Assembly (NCBI GenBank): GCA_964625575.1
Contig: CAZVBQ010000009.1
Location: forward strand, 34,879-98,878
Length of the DNA: 64,000 nt
Direction of reading: 5' to 3'
DNA from: UTCHB3 sp964625575
GTDB taxonomy: Bacteria; Bacteroidota; Ignavibacteria; Ignavibacteriales; Ignavibacteriaceae
In this document: positions 26,520-34,422 of the stretch, piece after piece
How the letters are laid out: every line of letters starts with the position of its first letter
Position numbering within the stretch: position 1 is the stretch's first letter
Program-made: the position numbers and the translations under genes
The notes under the pieces: generated by a model
What the model saw: the letters and a program-made list of their open reading frames with translations, nothing else
The model's database searches: none
Told to the model about the DNA's origin: nothing

Positions 26520-27698
26520 TCAAAAAGGGTGATACGCCGTCCCTGAACCGACCCAGGTTTTGTTTTTGTTGAAGTCAACTCCCATCATCTTTCCTTTTGA
26601 GAAGCGCGTCAGGTTGTTAACCAGAACGGGTTTTTCGTTCCAGAGGTACATCATCCTTATTTCGCATTTTGAGTGGCCTTCGGGGGTATCAACCAGCGGG
26701 GCGTACTCTATCTTGCGTTGCAGGATGTAATTATGGCGGTCGGTTTTTGAGTCAAGAAGTTCTTTTGTAACCTCCACTTCAACGCCGAGACCGGCGAAAG
26801 AGAACAGGGGTTTCAGCACGAAATTCTCGAGATCGGCGGGGTACTCCGTCAGATCAGAGAGGAAGTGGCACTCGGGTACATGCTCTGTTTTCAGATATGG
26901 CAGCGAATATTTGCTGATGAGGAAGAACCAGTCAGGGTGCCCGACCCAGTGGACGTCGAGGTCATCCTGGAATGAGAACGAGGCTTTCACATCCTTCCTG
27001 AAAAGCTCATCATATATCACGCGGTTGTAGATGCGCTCAATCTGTACCTCGCGGCCCCTATCAACATAATAAAGCTTCCTGCCCCGTTTGATCACATCGG
27101 TTATACAAACCGGCTTTACATCAGTAAGTTGTTGAGTGACAACGAAATCTATCAAGGTTTTCTGTTTGTCGGGTTCGATTTCCAGCAAAATAACATTTTC
27201 GGGGTTTGAATCGCCGAGGATGGTTTTTTTCAGTAGTTCGACATACGAATCACGGTCGTGACCGCTATAATACGCGGTGTAGTTTTCCGGTACAGGGAAG
27301 TGGCGGCGGAAGACATCATCATAGTAAACCTGAAATCCGTACAGTGAAGGGAAACCCTGAAGCTCGATCAGCCGGGGAGTGAATCCGCCCTTGCCGTCGG
27401 TGCAGATGGCAAAATCGATCTGCAGGAAGACGGGGTGATCCGCGCGGTTTGGCACGGCAAGCCCTTCCGGAATTGATGCTTCGGCGTATTTTCTGTAATC
27501 AGGGGTGTCGAGCTGTTTAATTATCTCATCGCATGCCACCTGCAATTCCTCCGTCAGTTCCTTCGAAAGGAAGAGGGGAGTCTCGCAGATACGGAATTCA
27601 AGCTTCACCCCCGTGGAGGTGTTCAGGTCATCAACAAATGCCTGATACTTCGCTTCCGTAAATTCACTGTTGTATTTTTTTCGTATTTCGTTTACCAT
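26520..27698 (-). CDS. Uncharacterised ATP-grasp-like ligase, third gene of the ligase operon
   Basis: A 392-residue cytosolic protein that I cannot name. Several features recall circularly permuted ATP-grasp or glutathionylspermidine-synthase-like ligases: PRLIELQGFPSLYGFQ with acidic and Gln residues near the start, a central KRGRKLYYVDRGREVQIERIYN part, and ENFVLKPLFSFAGLGVEVEV followed by NYILQRKIEYAPLVDTP, which looks like the lysine-plus-glycine-rich ATP-binding loop and the following strand. (Each quoted segment is separate.) It follows a GCS2 ligase gene and a further ATP-grasp gene on the same strand, which supports an ATP-dependent amide ligase. The spacer from the GCS2 gene is taken up by word repeats. 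Confidence 0.6.
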   Translation of the reverse strand: MVNEIRKKYNSEFTEAKYQAFVDDLNTSTGVKLEFRICETPLFLSKELTEELQVACDEIIKQLDTPDYRKYAEASIPEGLAVPNRADHPVFLQIDFAICTDGKGGFTPRLIELQGFPSLYGFQVYYDDVFRRHFPVPENYTAYYSGHDRDSYVELLKKTILGDSNPENVILLEIEPDKQKTLIDFVVTQQLTDVKPVCITDVIKRGRKLYYVDRGREVQIERIYNRVIYDELFRKDVKASFSFQDDLDVHWVGHPDWFFLISKYSLPYLKTEHVPECHFLSDLTEYPADLENFVLKPLFSFAGLGVEVEVTKELLDSKTDRHNYILQRKIEYAPLVDTPEGHSKCEIRMMYLWNEKPVLVNNLTRFSKGKMMGVDFNKNKTWVGSGTAYHPF

Positions 27699-27699
27699 T

Positions 27700-27845
27700 T
27701 ATCGTTGTCCGTTGCCCATTGCGCGTTACCCGTTGAAAGTGTTTGGTGTTTGGTGTTTGGTGTTTGGTGTTTGGTGTTTGGTGTTTGGTATCGCCAAATC
27801 CTAAATCCCAAACCCCAAACCCTAAAAACTCCATACTCCACACTA
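27700..27845 (-). repeat. Word-repeat element between the GCS2 gene and the ligase-like gene
   Basis: On the minus strand, directly after the GCS2 TAG stop, it reads TGTGGAGTATGGAG, then AGGGTTTGGGGTTTGGG, ATTTAGGATTTGG, then the CAAACAC minisatellite and CGGGTAACGCGCAATGGGC. The first half is closely related to the insertion inside uvrA (48709-48752), and TAGTGTGGAGT at the stop codon is the same junction seen after the porin gene. Confidence 0.8.
27739..27787 (+). repeat. Perfect minisatellite: seven copies of GTGTTTG
   Basis: Seven uninterrupted identical 7-mers from 27739 to 27787. The lack of any divergence contrasts with the degenerate words around it and suggests recent expansion. It lies in the leader of the ligase-like gene. 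Confidence 0.93.
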
Positions 27846-28955
27846 AAGAGAGAGTCCTTTATGAGTTTCATCAATTATATAGTCCATCACATTCTTGAGG
27901 TCGTAGGATTGCTCCCAGACGGCGAGCTGACGGTCGGCGCCGGTGCCCATCTCGAGTATCTTGTGGACGTAATTGATCTCCTCGCGGCTCTCGAGTTCAT
28001 CCACCACATCGTCAACGAACTCGAGGAGTTCGTGTATAAGATCGGTGGTTGGCACTTCCTCACGTTTTCCGAAGTCGATAAGCTTGCCTGAGATGCCGTA
28101 GCGGGAGGCGCGGAACTTGTTCTCGGAGATGAGGGCGCGTCTGTAGAGACGGAAGCCGAGGTTCTGGCGGATAAGTTTGTAAAGTTTTACAACCACTGCC
28201 TGCATCAGCGCGGTGAGGGCGATAGTTTCATCGGCGCGCATGGGGATGTCGCAGATACGGAACTCGATCGTCGGGAAGAACGGGTGAAGACGGATGTCCC
28301 ACCATATCTTTTTCGCGTTGTCGATGCAGTTGGTCTTGATCAGCAAGTTTACGTAATTATCATATTCACCGATCGACATGAAATAGTCGGGGATACCCGT
28401 ACGCGGGAAACGGTCGAAAACCTTCACTCGGTACGATCTGAACCCGGTGTTCCTTCCCACCCAGAAGGGTGAGTTGGTTGAGAGGGCAAAGATGTGGGGC
28501 AGGAAGTAGCGAGCCGCATTCATGATATGGATGGCCGTTTCGCGGTCTTCAACTCCCACGTGGACGTGTAGCCCGAATATCAGGTTCGCCCGTGCCACGA
28601 GCTGCATATCGTCAACCACCTGTTTGTAGCGTGGGTGGTCGGTGATACGCTGGTCCTTCCAGTGTGAAAAGGGATGCGTGCCCGCGGCGGCAATTCTAAG
28701 ATCATTCTTAAGCGCGAGTTTCGCGAGTTCGCTCCTCAGGCGGAAGACCTCAGATCTTGCTTCCTTAACGTTTTTGCACACGCCGGTACCGGTTTCAACC
28801 ACCGACTGGTGCATTTCCGGCTTCAGATATTCCTTAAGAATAAGTTCGCCGTCTTCGAAGATCTCCTGTATGTGAGACTTTAACTCCCGTGTAACGGGAT
28901 CTACTATCTGGAATTCCTCCTCGACTCCGAGGGTGAAAGTTGGACTACTTGACAT
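27843..28955 (-). CDS. GCS2-family carboxylate-amine ligase (YbdK-like)
   Basis: The 370-residue protein begins with the family hallmark TLGVEEEFQIVDP, then QSVVETGTGVC, AAAGTHPFSHW, GLHVHVGVEDRE and TIEFRICDIPMRADE. These are the substrate and metal-binding parts of the glutamate-cysteine ligase 2 family. Members join an amino group to a carboxylate of an amino acid such as glutamate using ATP. It starts 6 bases after the ATP-grasp gene, so the two are co-transcribed. The product is unknown; a gamma-glutamyl or similar small peptide is plausible. Confidence 0.9.
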   Translation of the reverse strand: MSSSPTFTLGVEEEFQIVDPVTRELKSHIQEIFEDGELILKEYLKPEMHQSVVETGTGVCKNVKEARSEVFRLRSELAKLALKNDLRIAAAGTHPFSHWKDQRITDHPRYKQVVDDMQLVARANLIFGLHVHVGVEDRETAIHIMNAARYFLPHIFALSTNSPFWVGRNTGFRSYRVKVFDRFPRTGIPDYFMSIGEYDNYVNLLIKTNCIDNAKKIWWDIRLHPFFPTIEFRICDIPMRADETIALTALMQAVVVKLYKLIRQNLGFRLYRRALISENKFRASRYGISGKLIDFGKREEVPTTDLIHELLEFVDDVVDELESREEINYVHKILEMGTGADRQLAVWEQSYDLKNVMDYIIDETHKGLSL

Positions 28956-28961
28956 ATTGCC

Positions 28962-29918
28962 TCACTTGATTATATTTCCCTGGGCTGATTCCTGAACGAA
29001 ATTTCCCCATACCGTATTAAATTTGCCCGGTTTCCACGCTTTGGCGCGCCTTATCGCCATTTTGGCAGCGGTTTCAACCACCCACTCGAAATTTTCTTCA
29101 CCAACCGAATAAACATCCGCGTCGGGCGCGGGGTTTCCAAAGTCGATAGCATAAGGAACGCCGTCACGAACCGCGAACTCAACTGTGTTGAAATCGTAGC
29201 CGAGCGCGTGATTCAGTTTCAGCACGTCACTTTTGATCCTGTCAAGAAGTGCCTTGCCGTGTTTCAGTTTTTCACGGACGTAGCGGAGGTGGTGCGGCTG
29301 TTTCGGGTCGTAAGCCATAATGCGGACGTCTTTCCGGTCGATGCAGTAGCAGCGGAAATAGTCGGTGAACTGAATTTCTTCCTGCAGCATCATCACGAGC
29401 TGGCCTGTTTCGTTGTAGGCTTTGAAGAAGTGTTCCCGGTCTTCGAGGCGGTAAACGTTTTTCCATCCGCCACCGGCGAAAGGCTTGAAGAAGGCAGGAA
29501 AGCCGACATAGTTGAATATCGAGTCCCAGTCGAGGGGATATTTTAAATTTCTGAATGATTTTGTAGTAGTATCTGTCGGATGAACATTCGACGGAAGGAT
29601 CACAGTGTTTGGTACCGCGACACCGACCGCGAGAGCGAGGGCATTATTAAAAAACTTGTCATCCGCGCTCCACCAGAAGGGGTTATTGATCACGGAAGTG
29701 CCGGCAATTGCCTCGTTCTTCAGATAAGCACGGTAGAAGGGGACATCCTGTGAAATCCTGTCAATTATCACGGCGTAACCACCGGGCACACCCTGCTGAA
29801 CCTTGTCGATCTGAACATACTCAGCAACAATATCCTTCTCTTTTTTCGAGTTGATCCTCTCCACAAACGCAGGTGGGAAGGTCTCCTCCATACCGAAGAG
29901 TATTCCAATTTTTTTCAT
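28962..29918 (-). CDS. ATP-grasp ligase (RimK/GshB-like)
   Basis: A 318-residue protein with ATP-grasp features: a substrate-binding N-terminal Rossmann-like part (KKIGILFGMEETFPPAF), the ATP-binding lysine loop FPAFFKPFAGGGWKNV near residue 155, an acidic segment (MMLQEEIQFTDYFRCYCID), and the C-terminal metal-binding NTVEFAVRDGVPYAIDFGNP with Glu and Asn in the usual order. Such enzymes form amide bonds through an acyl phosphate. First gene of the operon with the GCS2 ligase and the ligase-like protein. A glutathione-synthetase-like step is possible but not proven. Confidence 0.85.
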   Translation of the reverse strand: MKKIGILFGMEETFPPAFVERINSKKEKDIVAEYVQIDKVQQGVPGGYAVIIDRISQDVPFYRAYLKNEAIAGTSVINNPFWWSADDKFFNNALALAVGVAVPNTVILPSNVHPTDTTTKSFRNLKYPLDWDSIFNYVGFPAFFKPFAGGGWKNVYRLEDREHFFKAYNETGQLVMMLQEEIQFTDYFRCYCIDRKDVRIMAYDPKQPHHLRYVREKLKHGKALLDRIKSDVLKLNHALGYDFNTVEFAVRDGVPYAIDFGNPAPDADVYSVGEENFEWVVETAAKMAIRRAKAWKPGKFNTVWGNFVQESAQGNIIK

Positions 29919-30258
29919 AACAGTTCCGTGAATTTAGTTTCTCAATCTTATTAAATAGTCAAAAGGGGGTTCTTGATGAAAGCGAATTGATCAATATTCA
30001 ATTTACGAAATTTTTCTGAAATAATATAGTGTAGAGGAGAGGAAGCTAAGAAGTCCATTGTATTTGGTTAGCCGCCGCCAAGGGATTGGGGTTTGGTCAA
30101 CCGCTGACAGGGTTTGGGTTTTGAATTCACCACAAAGATACGAAGTCACAAAGGCTTAAATTTTTTCTTCGTGCCTTGGTGCCTTTGTGGTTAACAACAT
30201 CCCATGTGTCCCCAGCCTGAAATTCGTGTAATCCGCACCCCTCTAAATCTTCTAATCC
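29919..30258. repeat. Gap with a CACAAAG-type inverted repeat
   Basis: The first half (29919-30060) is AT-rich and is the likely promoter region of the ligase operon. From 30077 there are GGTTTGG words, and 30127-30194 is an inverted repeat with CACCACAAAG on the left and CTTTGTGGTTAA on the right, containing GAAGTCACAAAGG and GTGCCTTGGTGCC. Similar CACAAAG/CTTTGTG elements are common in many environmental bacterial genomes. Then pyrimidine-rich words lead to the small ORF. Confidence 0.7.
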
Positions 30259-30339
30259 TCAGCCCTCTGCCTTCGTCTGCTCCCTCATGCTTTCCCGGCG
30301 GGCATGGGCTTCCTCGAAGGTCTCGAATTTTTTGATCAC
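30259..30339 (-). CDS. Possible 26-residue small protein coupled to the S46 peptidase
   Basis: The GTG start overlaps the peptidase stop as TAGTG, with GGAAGAGG just upstream as a strong ribosome binding site. The peptide VIKKFETFEEAHARRESM plus eight residues is highly charged and helical, and its codons (GAG, GCC, CGC, AAG) match the host genes. It may be the intact short protein or the start of a longer one cut off by the word repeat that follows its TGA. No family known. Short length keeps confidence low. Confidence 0.35.
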   Translation of the reverse strand: MIKKFETFEEAHARRESMREQTKAEG

Positions 30340-32438
30340 TACCTCTTCCCTTTCAAAATCTCATTCGCAAGCGCTTTGGCGCCATAAAGATCGGAGATGG
30401 CTTCGATCATGCCTTGGGAGTGGACGGCGATGGCGCGGTTGGCTTCGTCGGTGTAGATGAAGTCGGCGGTGAGCGACTCGATGTTGCCGTCGAATACGAG
30501 TCCGACGATCTTCCCTTCCTTGTTGATCATTGGTGAACCGGAGTTTCCGCCGATGATATCATTGGTGGTGATAAAGTTCAACGGGGTTGAAAGATCAAAT
30601 TCTTTCGGGAGGTTCTCCCAGATCGCGGGAAGGTTGAACGGGAACCGTTTGTTGAATGAGTAATATCTGTCGAGCACACCATAAAAAGTGGTTTTTACGG
30701 GGGCGGTGGTACCGTTGTAGTTGTAACCTTTTACCACACCATCGTTTATTCTGAGGGTGAAAGTGGCATCGGGTGGGATCGATTCGCCATAAACCTTGAA
30801 GAGAGCCTCACCGAGGAGGGCGTTGTTCACTTGGTCGCGGGCAAGCACTTCCTTGTTGATCTTGCCGTATTCCATCAATTTCTTTTTTGCCGTGAGGATG
30901 AACTTGATCAATGGATCATCAGATTTCAGCACGTCATCGGCACTTCCCATAAGAAGTTTGTCGCGATATGCCTTATCAGTCAGTTTCGTGTTGGCGAGTA
31001 GGTGCTCAAGCGCGTCTTTTCCTGTTTTGTTTCCGAACATCATCTGCATCAATTCGGTGTTAGCCGAGAGGTTGCGGATGATCAGATCCACCTGCACCTG
31101 GAGGTATCTGCGCTGGGTTTCTTTGTCAAGAGTTGAAGGGAAGAAAGTGTTGGCGATTGAATCAAGCTTTGCTTCGCTGTATCTGTCGGGCGACTGTTTT
31201 TTTGTTTCGGCAATGGTAACGAGTGTTGAAGCAACACGCATCAGCTCGGGTGAATAGCGGCGGTTGAAGTTGTATCCGAAAAGCTCGCGGGCGATTGGTT
31301 TCAGCTTCTCGCGTCCTTCGGCGACTTCGTCCCAAATGTGGCCGTATTTCGCTTTAAGCGCGGGATCTGCCATCACGGCTGCTTTAAATTTCTTTTCAAA
31401 ATCTTTTTTGCGTGCCATCAGGTACGGATCCTGCAAGCCTTTGTAGATGCCGTCATAAACCTTAAGGCCGTTACCGATCGAGTAGAGCTCGGCGATCAGT
31501 TTGTAATTTTCGGTGTTGCCGTTAAGCACCTGATCTTCAATGATCGAGTAGAGATCTTTCAGCCATTCAACGACGGGGAGGTTGAGGTAGTCGCGTTCAA
31601 ATTCCATCTGCGCGATGGTGTTGATCCTCGAAGTGCTGCCGGGGTTACCTACAACAAATGTTACTTCGCCTTCTTCGGCACCTTTTTCACTCCAGGCGAA
31701 CCAGTCTTGGGTCTTTACAGGTTTTCCGTTCTCATAAGCGCGGAAGAACATGCAATCGAGACCGTAACGGGGGAAAGTGAAGTTATCGTAGTCGCCGCCG
31801 AGTTTGGCGGTTCTAAGATCGGGCGCGAACACAAGCCGCACATCAGTATATTTTTTGTAACCGTAGAGTGAGTTCCTTCCTCCGTTGTAAAGGGGAACCA
31901 CCTGAAACTCGAGTTCCGGGTTCTTTTCTCCAGCTTCGCGTATCAATTCTTCCGACTTCGCCTTCTTTATCTCTATCCTCTCCTCATCGGTTTTCGCGGT
32001 AAGAAGGGCGTCGTTCAGCTTGTCGGTGATATCTTCGATGTAAACGAGCTGCTCGACGAAGAGATCGGGGATCCGGCGTTCGTTGGCGTCACTTCCGGCG
32101 TAAAAACCGTCGCGGAGGAAGTCTTCCCCCTCTTTCTGCCCTTTGAACACAATATTGCGCGCGCAGTGATGGTTGGTCATTATCAGACCGTCTTCAGAGA
32201 TGAACGATGCAGAGCAACCCCCGCCAAAACGAAGTGCTGCTTTTCTTACTTTTGTGAACCACTCTTCAGACGGACGGAAATTATAGGTTTCAGCGAAGTA
32301 TTCCACGGGTGGTTTTTCAAATGTCCACATTTTGCCCATGTCCCATTTGCCGGCTTTTACGGTATCGAGGTTGATTCCCTCGTACTGCGCGAAAATGGAA
32401 GTGGTTGCAAAAAACAAGAAAAGCAGCTGCTTCGTCAT
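30339..32438 (-). CDS. S46 family dipeptidyl peptidase (DPP7/DPP11-like)
   Basis: A 699-residue periplasmic peptidase: signal peptide ending at about residue 17 (FFATTSIFAQ), the conserved GKWDMGKMWTFEKPP start, catalytic His in SEDGLIMTNHHCA, and the catalytic Ser in NDIIGGNSGSPMIN near the C-terminus. The FDGNIESL region after the Ser is where DPP7 (hydrophobic P1) and DPP11 (acidic P1) differ; the residue there cannot be assigned safely by eye. The enzyme releases dipeptides from imported oligopeptides, fitting an amino-acid-fermenting life. Upstream of it on the same strand lies the M14 carboxypeptidase gene, 16 bases away. Confidence 0.94.
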   Translation of the reverse strand: MTKQLLFLFFATTSIFAQYEGINLDTVKAGKWDMGKMWTFEKPPVEYFAETYNFRPSEEWFTKVRKAALRFGGGCSASFISEDGLIMTNHHCARNIVFKGQKEGEDFLRDGFYAGSDANERRIPDLFVEQLVYIEDITDKLNDALLTAKTDEERIEIKKAKSEELIREAGEKNPELEFQVVPLYNGGRNSLYGYKKYTDVRLVFAPDLRTAKLGGDYDNFTFPRYGLDCMFFRAYENGKPVKTQDWFAWSEKGAEEGEVTFVVGNPGSTSRINTIAQMEFERDYLNLPVVEWLKDLYSIIEDQVLNGNTENYKLIAELYSIGNGLKVYDGIYKGLQDPYLMARKKDFEKKFKAAVMADPALKAKYGHIWDEVAEGREKLKPIARELFGYNFNRRYSPELMRVASTLVTIAETKKQSPDRYSEAKLDSIANTFFPSTLDKETQRRYLQVQVDLIIRNLSANTELMQMMFGNKTGKDALEHLLANTKLTDKAYRDKLLMGSADDVLKSDDPLIKFILTAKKKLMEYGKINKEVLARDQVNNALLGEALFKVYGESIPPDATFTLRINDGVVKGYNYNGTTAPVKTTFYGVLDRYYSFNKRFPFNLPAIWENLPKEFDLSTPLNFITTNDIIGGNSGSPMINKEGKIVGLVFDGNIESLTADFIYTDEANRAIAVHSQGMIEAISDLYGAKALANEILKGKR

Positions 32439-32454
32439 GATTTCTCCTTGAAAA

Positions 32455-34422
32455 TTATTTCAGGTAGGTGAATTTACGTGACGCGGTGAAAGAGCCCGCG
32501 TTCAGTCTGAATATATAATTACCGCTTGTCAGCGTGCCTGCTTCGTAGCGATAGGTGTGATCACCCGCGTTGAGTTCGCCGAGCACCCTGCGGTCGATCT
32601 CCTGTCCCTCGATCGAATAAACGGTCAGCACCACTTCGGAAGTGGCGGGGAGTGAGAAGTTTAGCACGGTTGATGAGTTGAAGGGGTTCGGGTAGTTTTG
32701 CGCGAGGATGAAATTCCTCACAACTCCGTAGTCAGCTTCTATCACTTTGCTATAGTTAAAAGTACCGTCGAGATCATTTTGTTTCAGGCGGAAATAGTAC
32801 TTACCGGCTGACGAGAGCGGAATAAACTTCTCGTAACTTCTTGGATTTACCGAAGTTCCGGCACCTTCAACCGAGGCAGCACGTGTGAAATTTGTGCCAT
32901 CCGGCGACAATTCAATATCGAAGCCGAGGTTGTTGGTTTCCGTTGCCGTGCTCCATGAAAGCTTTACGCCTCCGGGCACCACTTCCGAGGTGAAAGAGGT
33001 GAGCTCAACCGGTACATAACCCGGGGGTATCAGTATGATATCCATGGTTATTTTCTGTCCGCGCTGAAGCGTGATGTTGTGATACGCCTGCGTGAACCAG
33101 TCGGGCTTGCTCATCGAGATCGAGTAAGTGCCGGGAGCGAGCATTCTGGTGTAGAGCCCTGTGACGGAATCGGAGTAAACTTCGGAGTTGTTGTTTTCAT
33201 GGTTAGGAATACTGACCATCGCCTCAACGGGATTGCCGTTCGGATCTTTAATCACACCCTGAAAACCGGTGAGGAGCTCCTCCATCAGGTTCAGCCACGA
33301 GGCGCGGTTGTAGTTCCAGATGGTTGGAATGTATGCGGCCGGGATCAGTTTCGTTGAGGAAAGCTCGATCGTCAGTTCGCGTCCGTGTTGGAAGTAAGTG
33401 AACCAGTCCTGACGGCCGCCATAGACCGAGTACCAATCCCACCCGTTTGTGATGCCATTATTCAGATCGGTCAGATAACCGTTATTATTGCAGTAGAAGT
33501 GTACCGTGTCCGCGTATTTCCGTGAAATATCGATCCACCATTGATCGTCGGCATGGCGCTGATAACGGCCATCCCAAGGGTAATTAACCACTTCTGCGCC
33601 GCCATGATAGTTGACCGACATATTGAAGTGGTACTGCTTCCCAAGGTTCATCATCACTTGCGTTTCAGCCTGCCAGGCGTAACCATCGGGGTGTTCACCC
33701 TGAAGGGGATCGGGGAAGTTACGGTTGATATCAACATTGTTCGCGTTCCCTCTTCTGGCGCCCGAGACAGTTGAGTTCCCGCTTCTGTAAGTGCCGTCGG
33801 GGTTGGCGAGGGGGTTGATCCATATCTCAAGCTCGTTCACAAGGCGGGTGACCTTCGGGTCAGTGCCATAATTCGAGAGGAGATAGTCGGCAAGCCTGAT
33901 CATGTTCACATAGGCAGCCGTTTCATCTCCGTGCATCGAAGATGTGTGCATGAACCGGGGCTCAGCCTCACGGGTGTTGACGTTATCAGAGATAACGAGG
34001 AAAAGGATCTTTCGCCCCTGCGTTGTGGTTCCCGCGTCAACCAGGCGACAGAGATTTGGGTAGGCGGTCGCCAGATCGTTCATCATCTGCACGTAGGTTT
34101 CGTAAGTAGGGTACACGTCCCAGGCTCCCGTTTCGCGGGGATTCCCCATTTCCACGGCGACATCACCCGGCGGCGGCAGCACTTCGAACTTGTAACCCTT
34201 CTTTTCGAACTTCCTGAATTCATCCTTGTTCGCGTAGGCGGTAACTGATCTACCTTCGAGCTTGTCGATCGAGATGATCTTTGTTAGTTCAGACAGCTCT
34301 TGCTTGTTGAAGATGCTGAATCTGAAATAGACTTCGCCGTTGCGCTCGAAGTAGTCGTCGGGGACAACTTGCGCGAACAGCGAGACGGAAAGAAGCAAAA
34401 ACGCAATTAACTGCTTTAGCAT
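32455..34422 (-). CDS. Secreted M14 zinc carboxypeptidase with T9SS sorting tail
   Basis: A 655-residue protein with signal peptide (LIAFLLLSVSLFAQ), an N-terminal propeptide-like part, and an M14 carboxypeptidase domain: zinc ligands in HTSSMHGDET (HxxE) and NYHGGAEVVNYPWD, and the catalytic Glu in GRELTIELSS. A carboxypeptidase-regulatory-like beta domain (QGVIKDPNGNPVEA), a fibronectin-like part (PVELTSFTSEV) and a T9SS tail (AQNYPNPFNSSTVLNFSLP) follow. It should trim C-terminal residues from peptides outside the cell. Its ATG overlaps the stop of the FAD oxidoreductase gene by one base (TGATG). Confidence 0.94.
   Translation of the reverse strand: MLKQLIAFLLLSVSLFAQVVPDDYFERNGEVYFRFSIFNKQELSELTKIISIDKLEGRSVTAYANKDEFRKFEKKGYKFEVLPPPGDVAVEMGNPRETGAWDVYPTYETYVQMMNDLATAYPNLCRLVDAGTTTQGRKILFLVISDNVNTREAEPRFMHTSSMHGDETAAYVNMIRLADYLLSNYGTDPKVTRLVNELEIWINPLANPDGTYRSGNSTVSGARRGNANNVDINRNFPDPLQGEHPDGYAWQAETQVMMNLGKQYHFNMSVNYHGGAEVVNYPWDGRYQRHADDQWWIDISRKYADTVHFYCNNNGYLTDLNNGITNGWDWYSVYGGRQDWFTYFQHGRELTIELSSTKLIPAAYIPTIWNYNRASWLNLMEELLTGFQGVIKDPNGNPVEAMVSIPNHENNNSEVYSDSVTGLYTRMLAPGTYSISMSKPDWFTQAYHNITLQRGQKITMDIILIPPGYVPVELTSFTSEVVPGGVKLSWSTATETNNLGFDIELSPDGTNFTRAASVEGAGTSVNPRSYEKFIPLSSAGKYYFRLKQNDLDGTFNYSKVIEADYGVVRNFILAQNYPNPFNSSTVLNFSLPATSEVVLTVYSIEGQEIDRRVLGELNAGDHTYRYEAGTLTSGNYIFRLNAGSFTASRKFTYLK

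Noticed and set aside
27692..27874. 60-codon frame with repeated NTKHQTP
   Set aside because: It is only the translation of the GTGTTTG minisatellite and neighbouring words; no start signal and no family.
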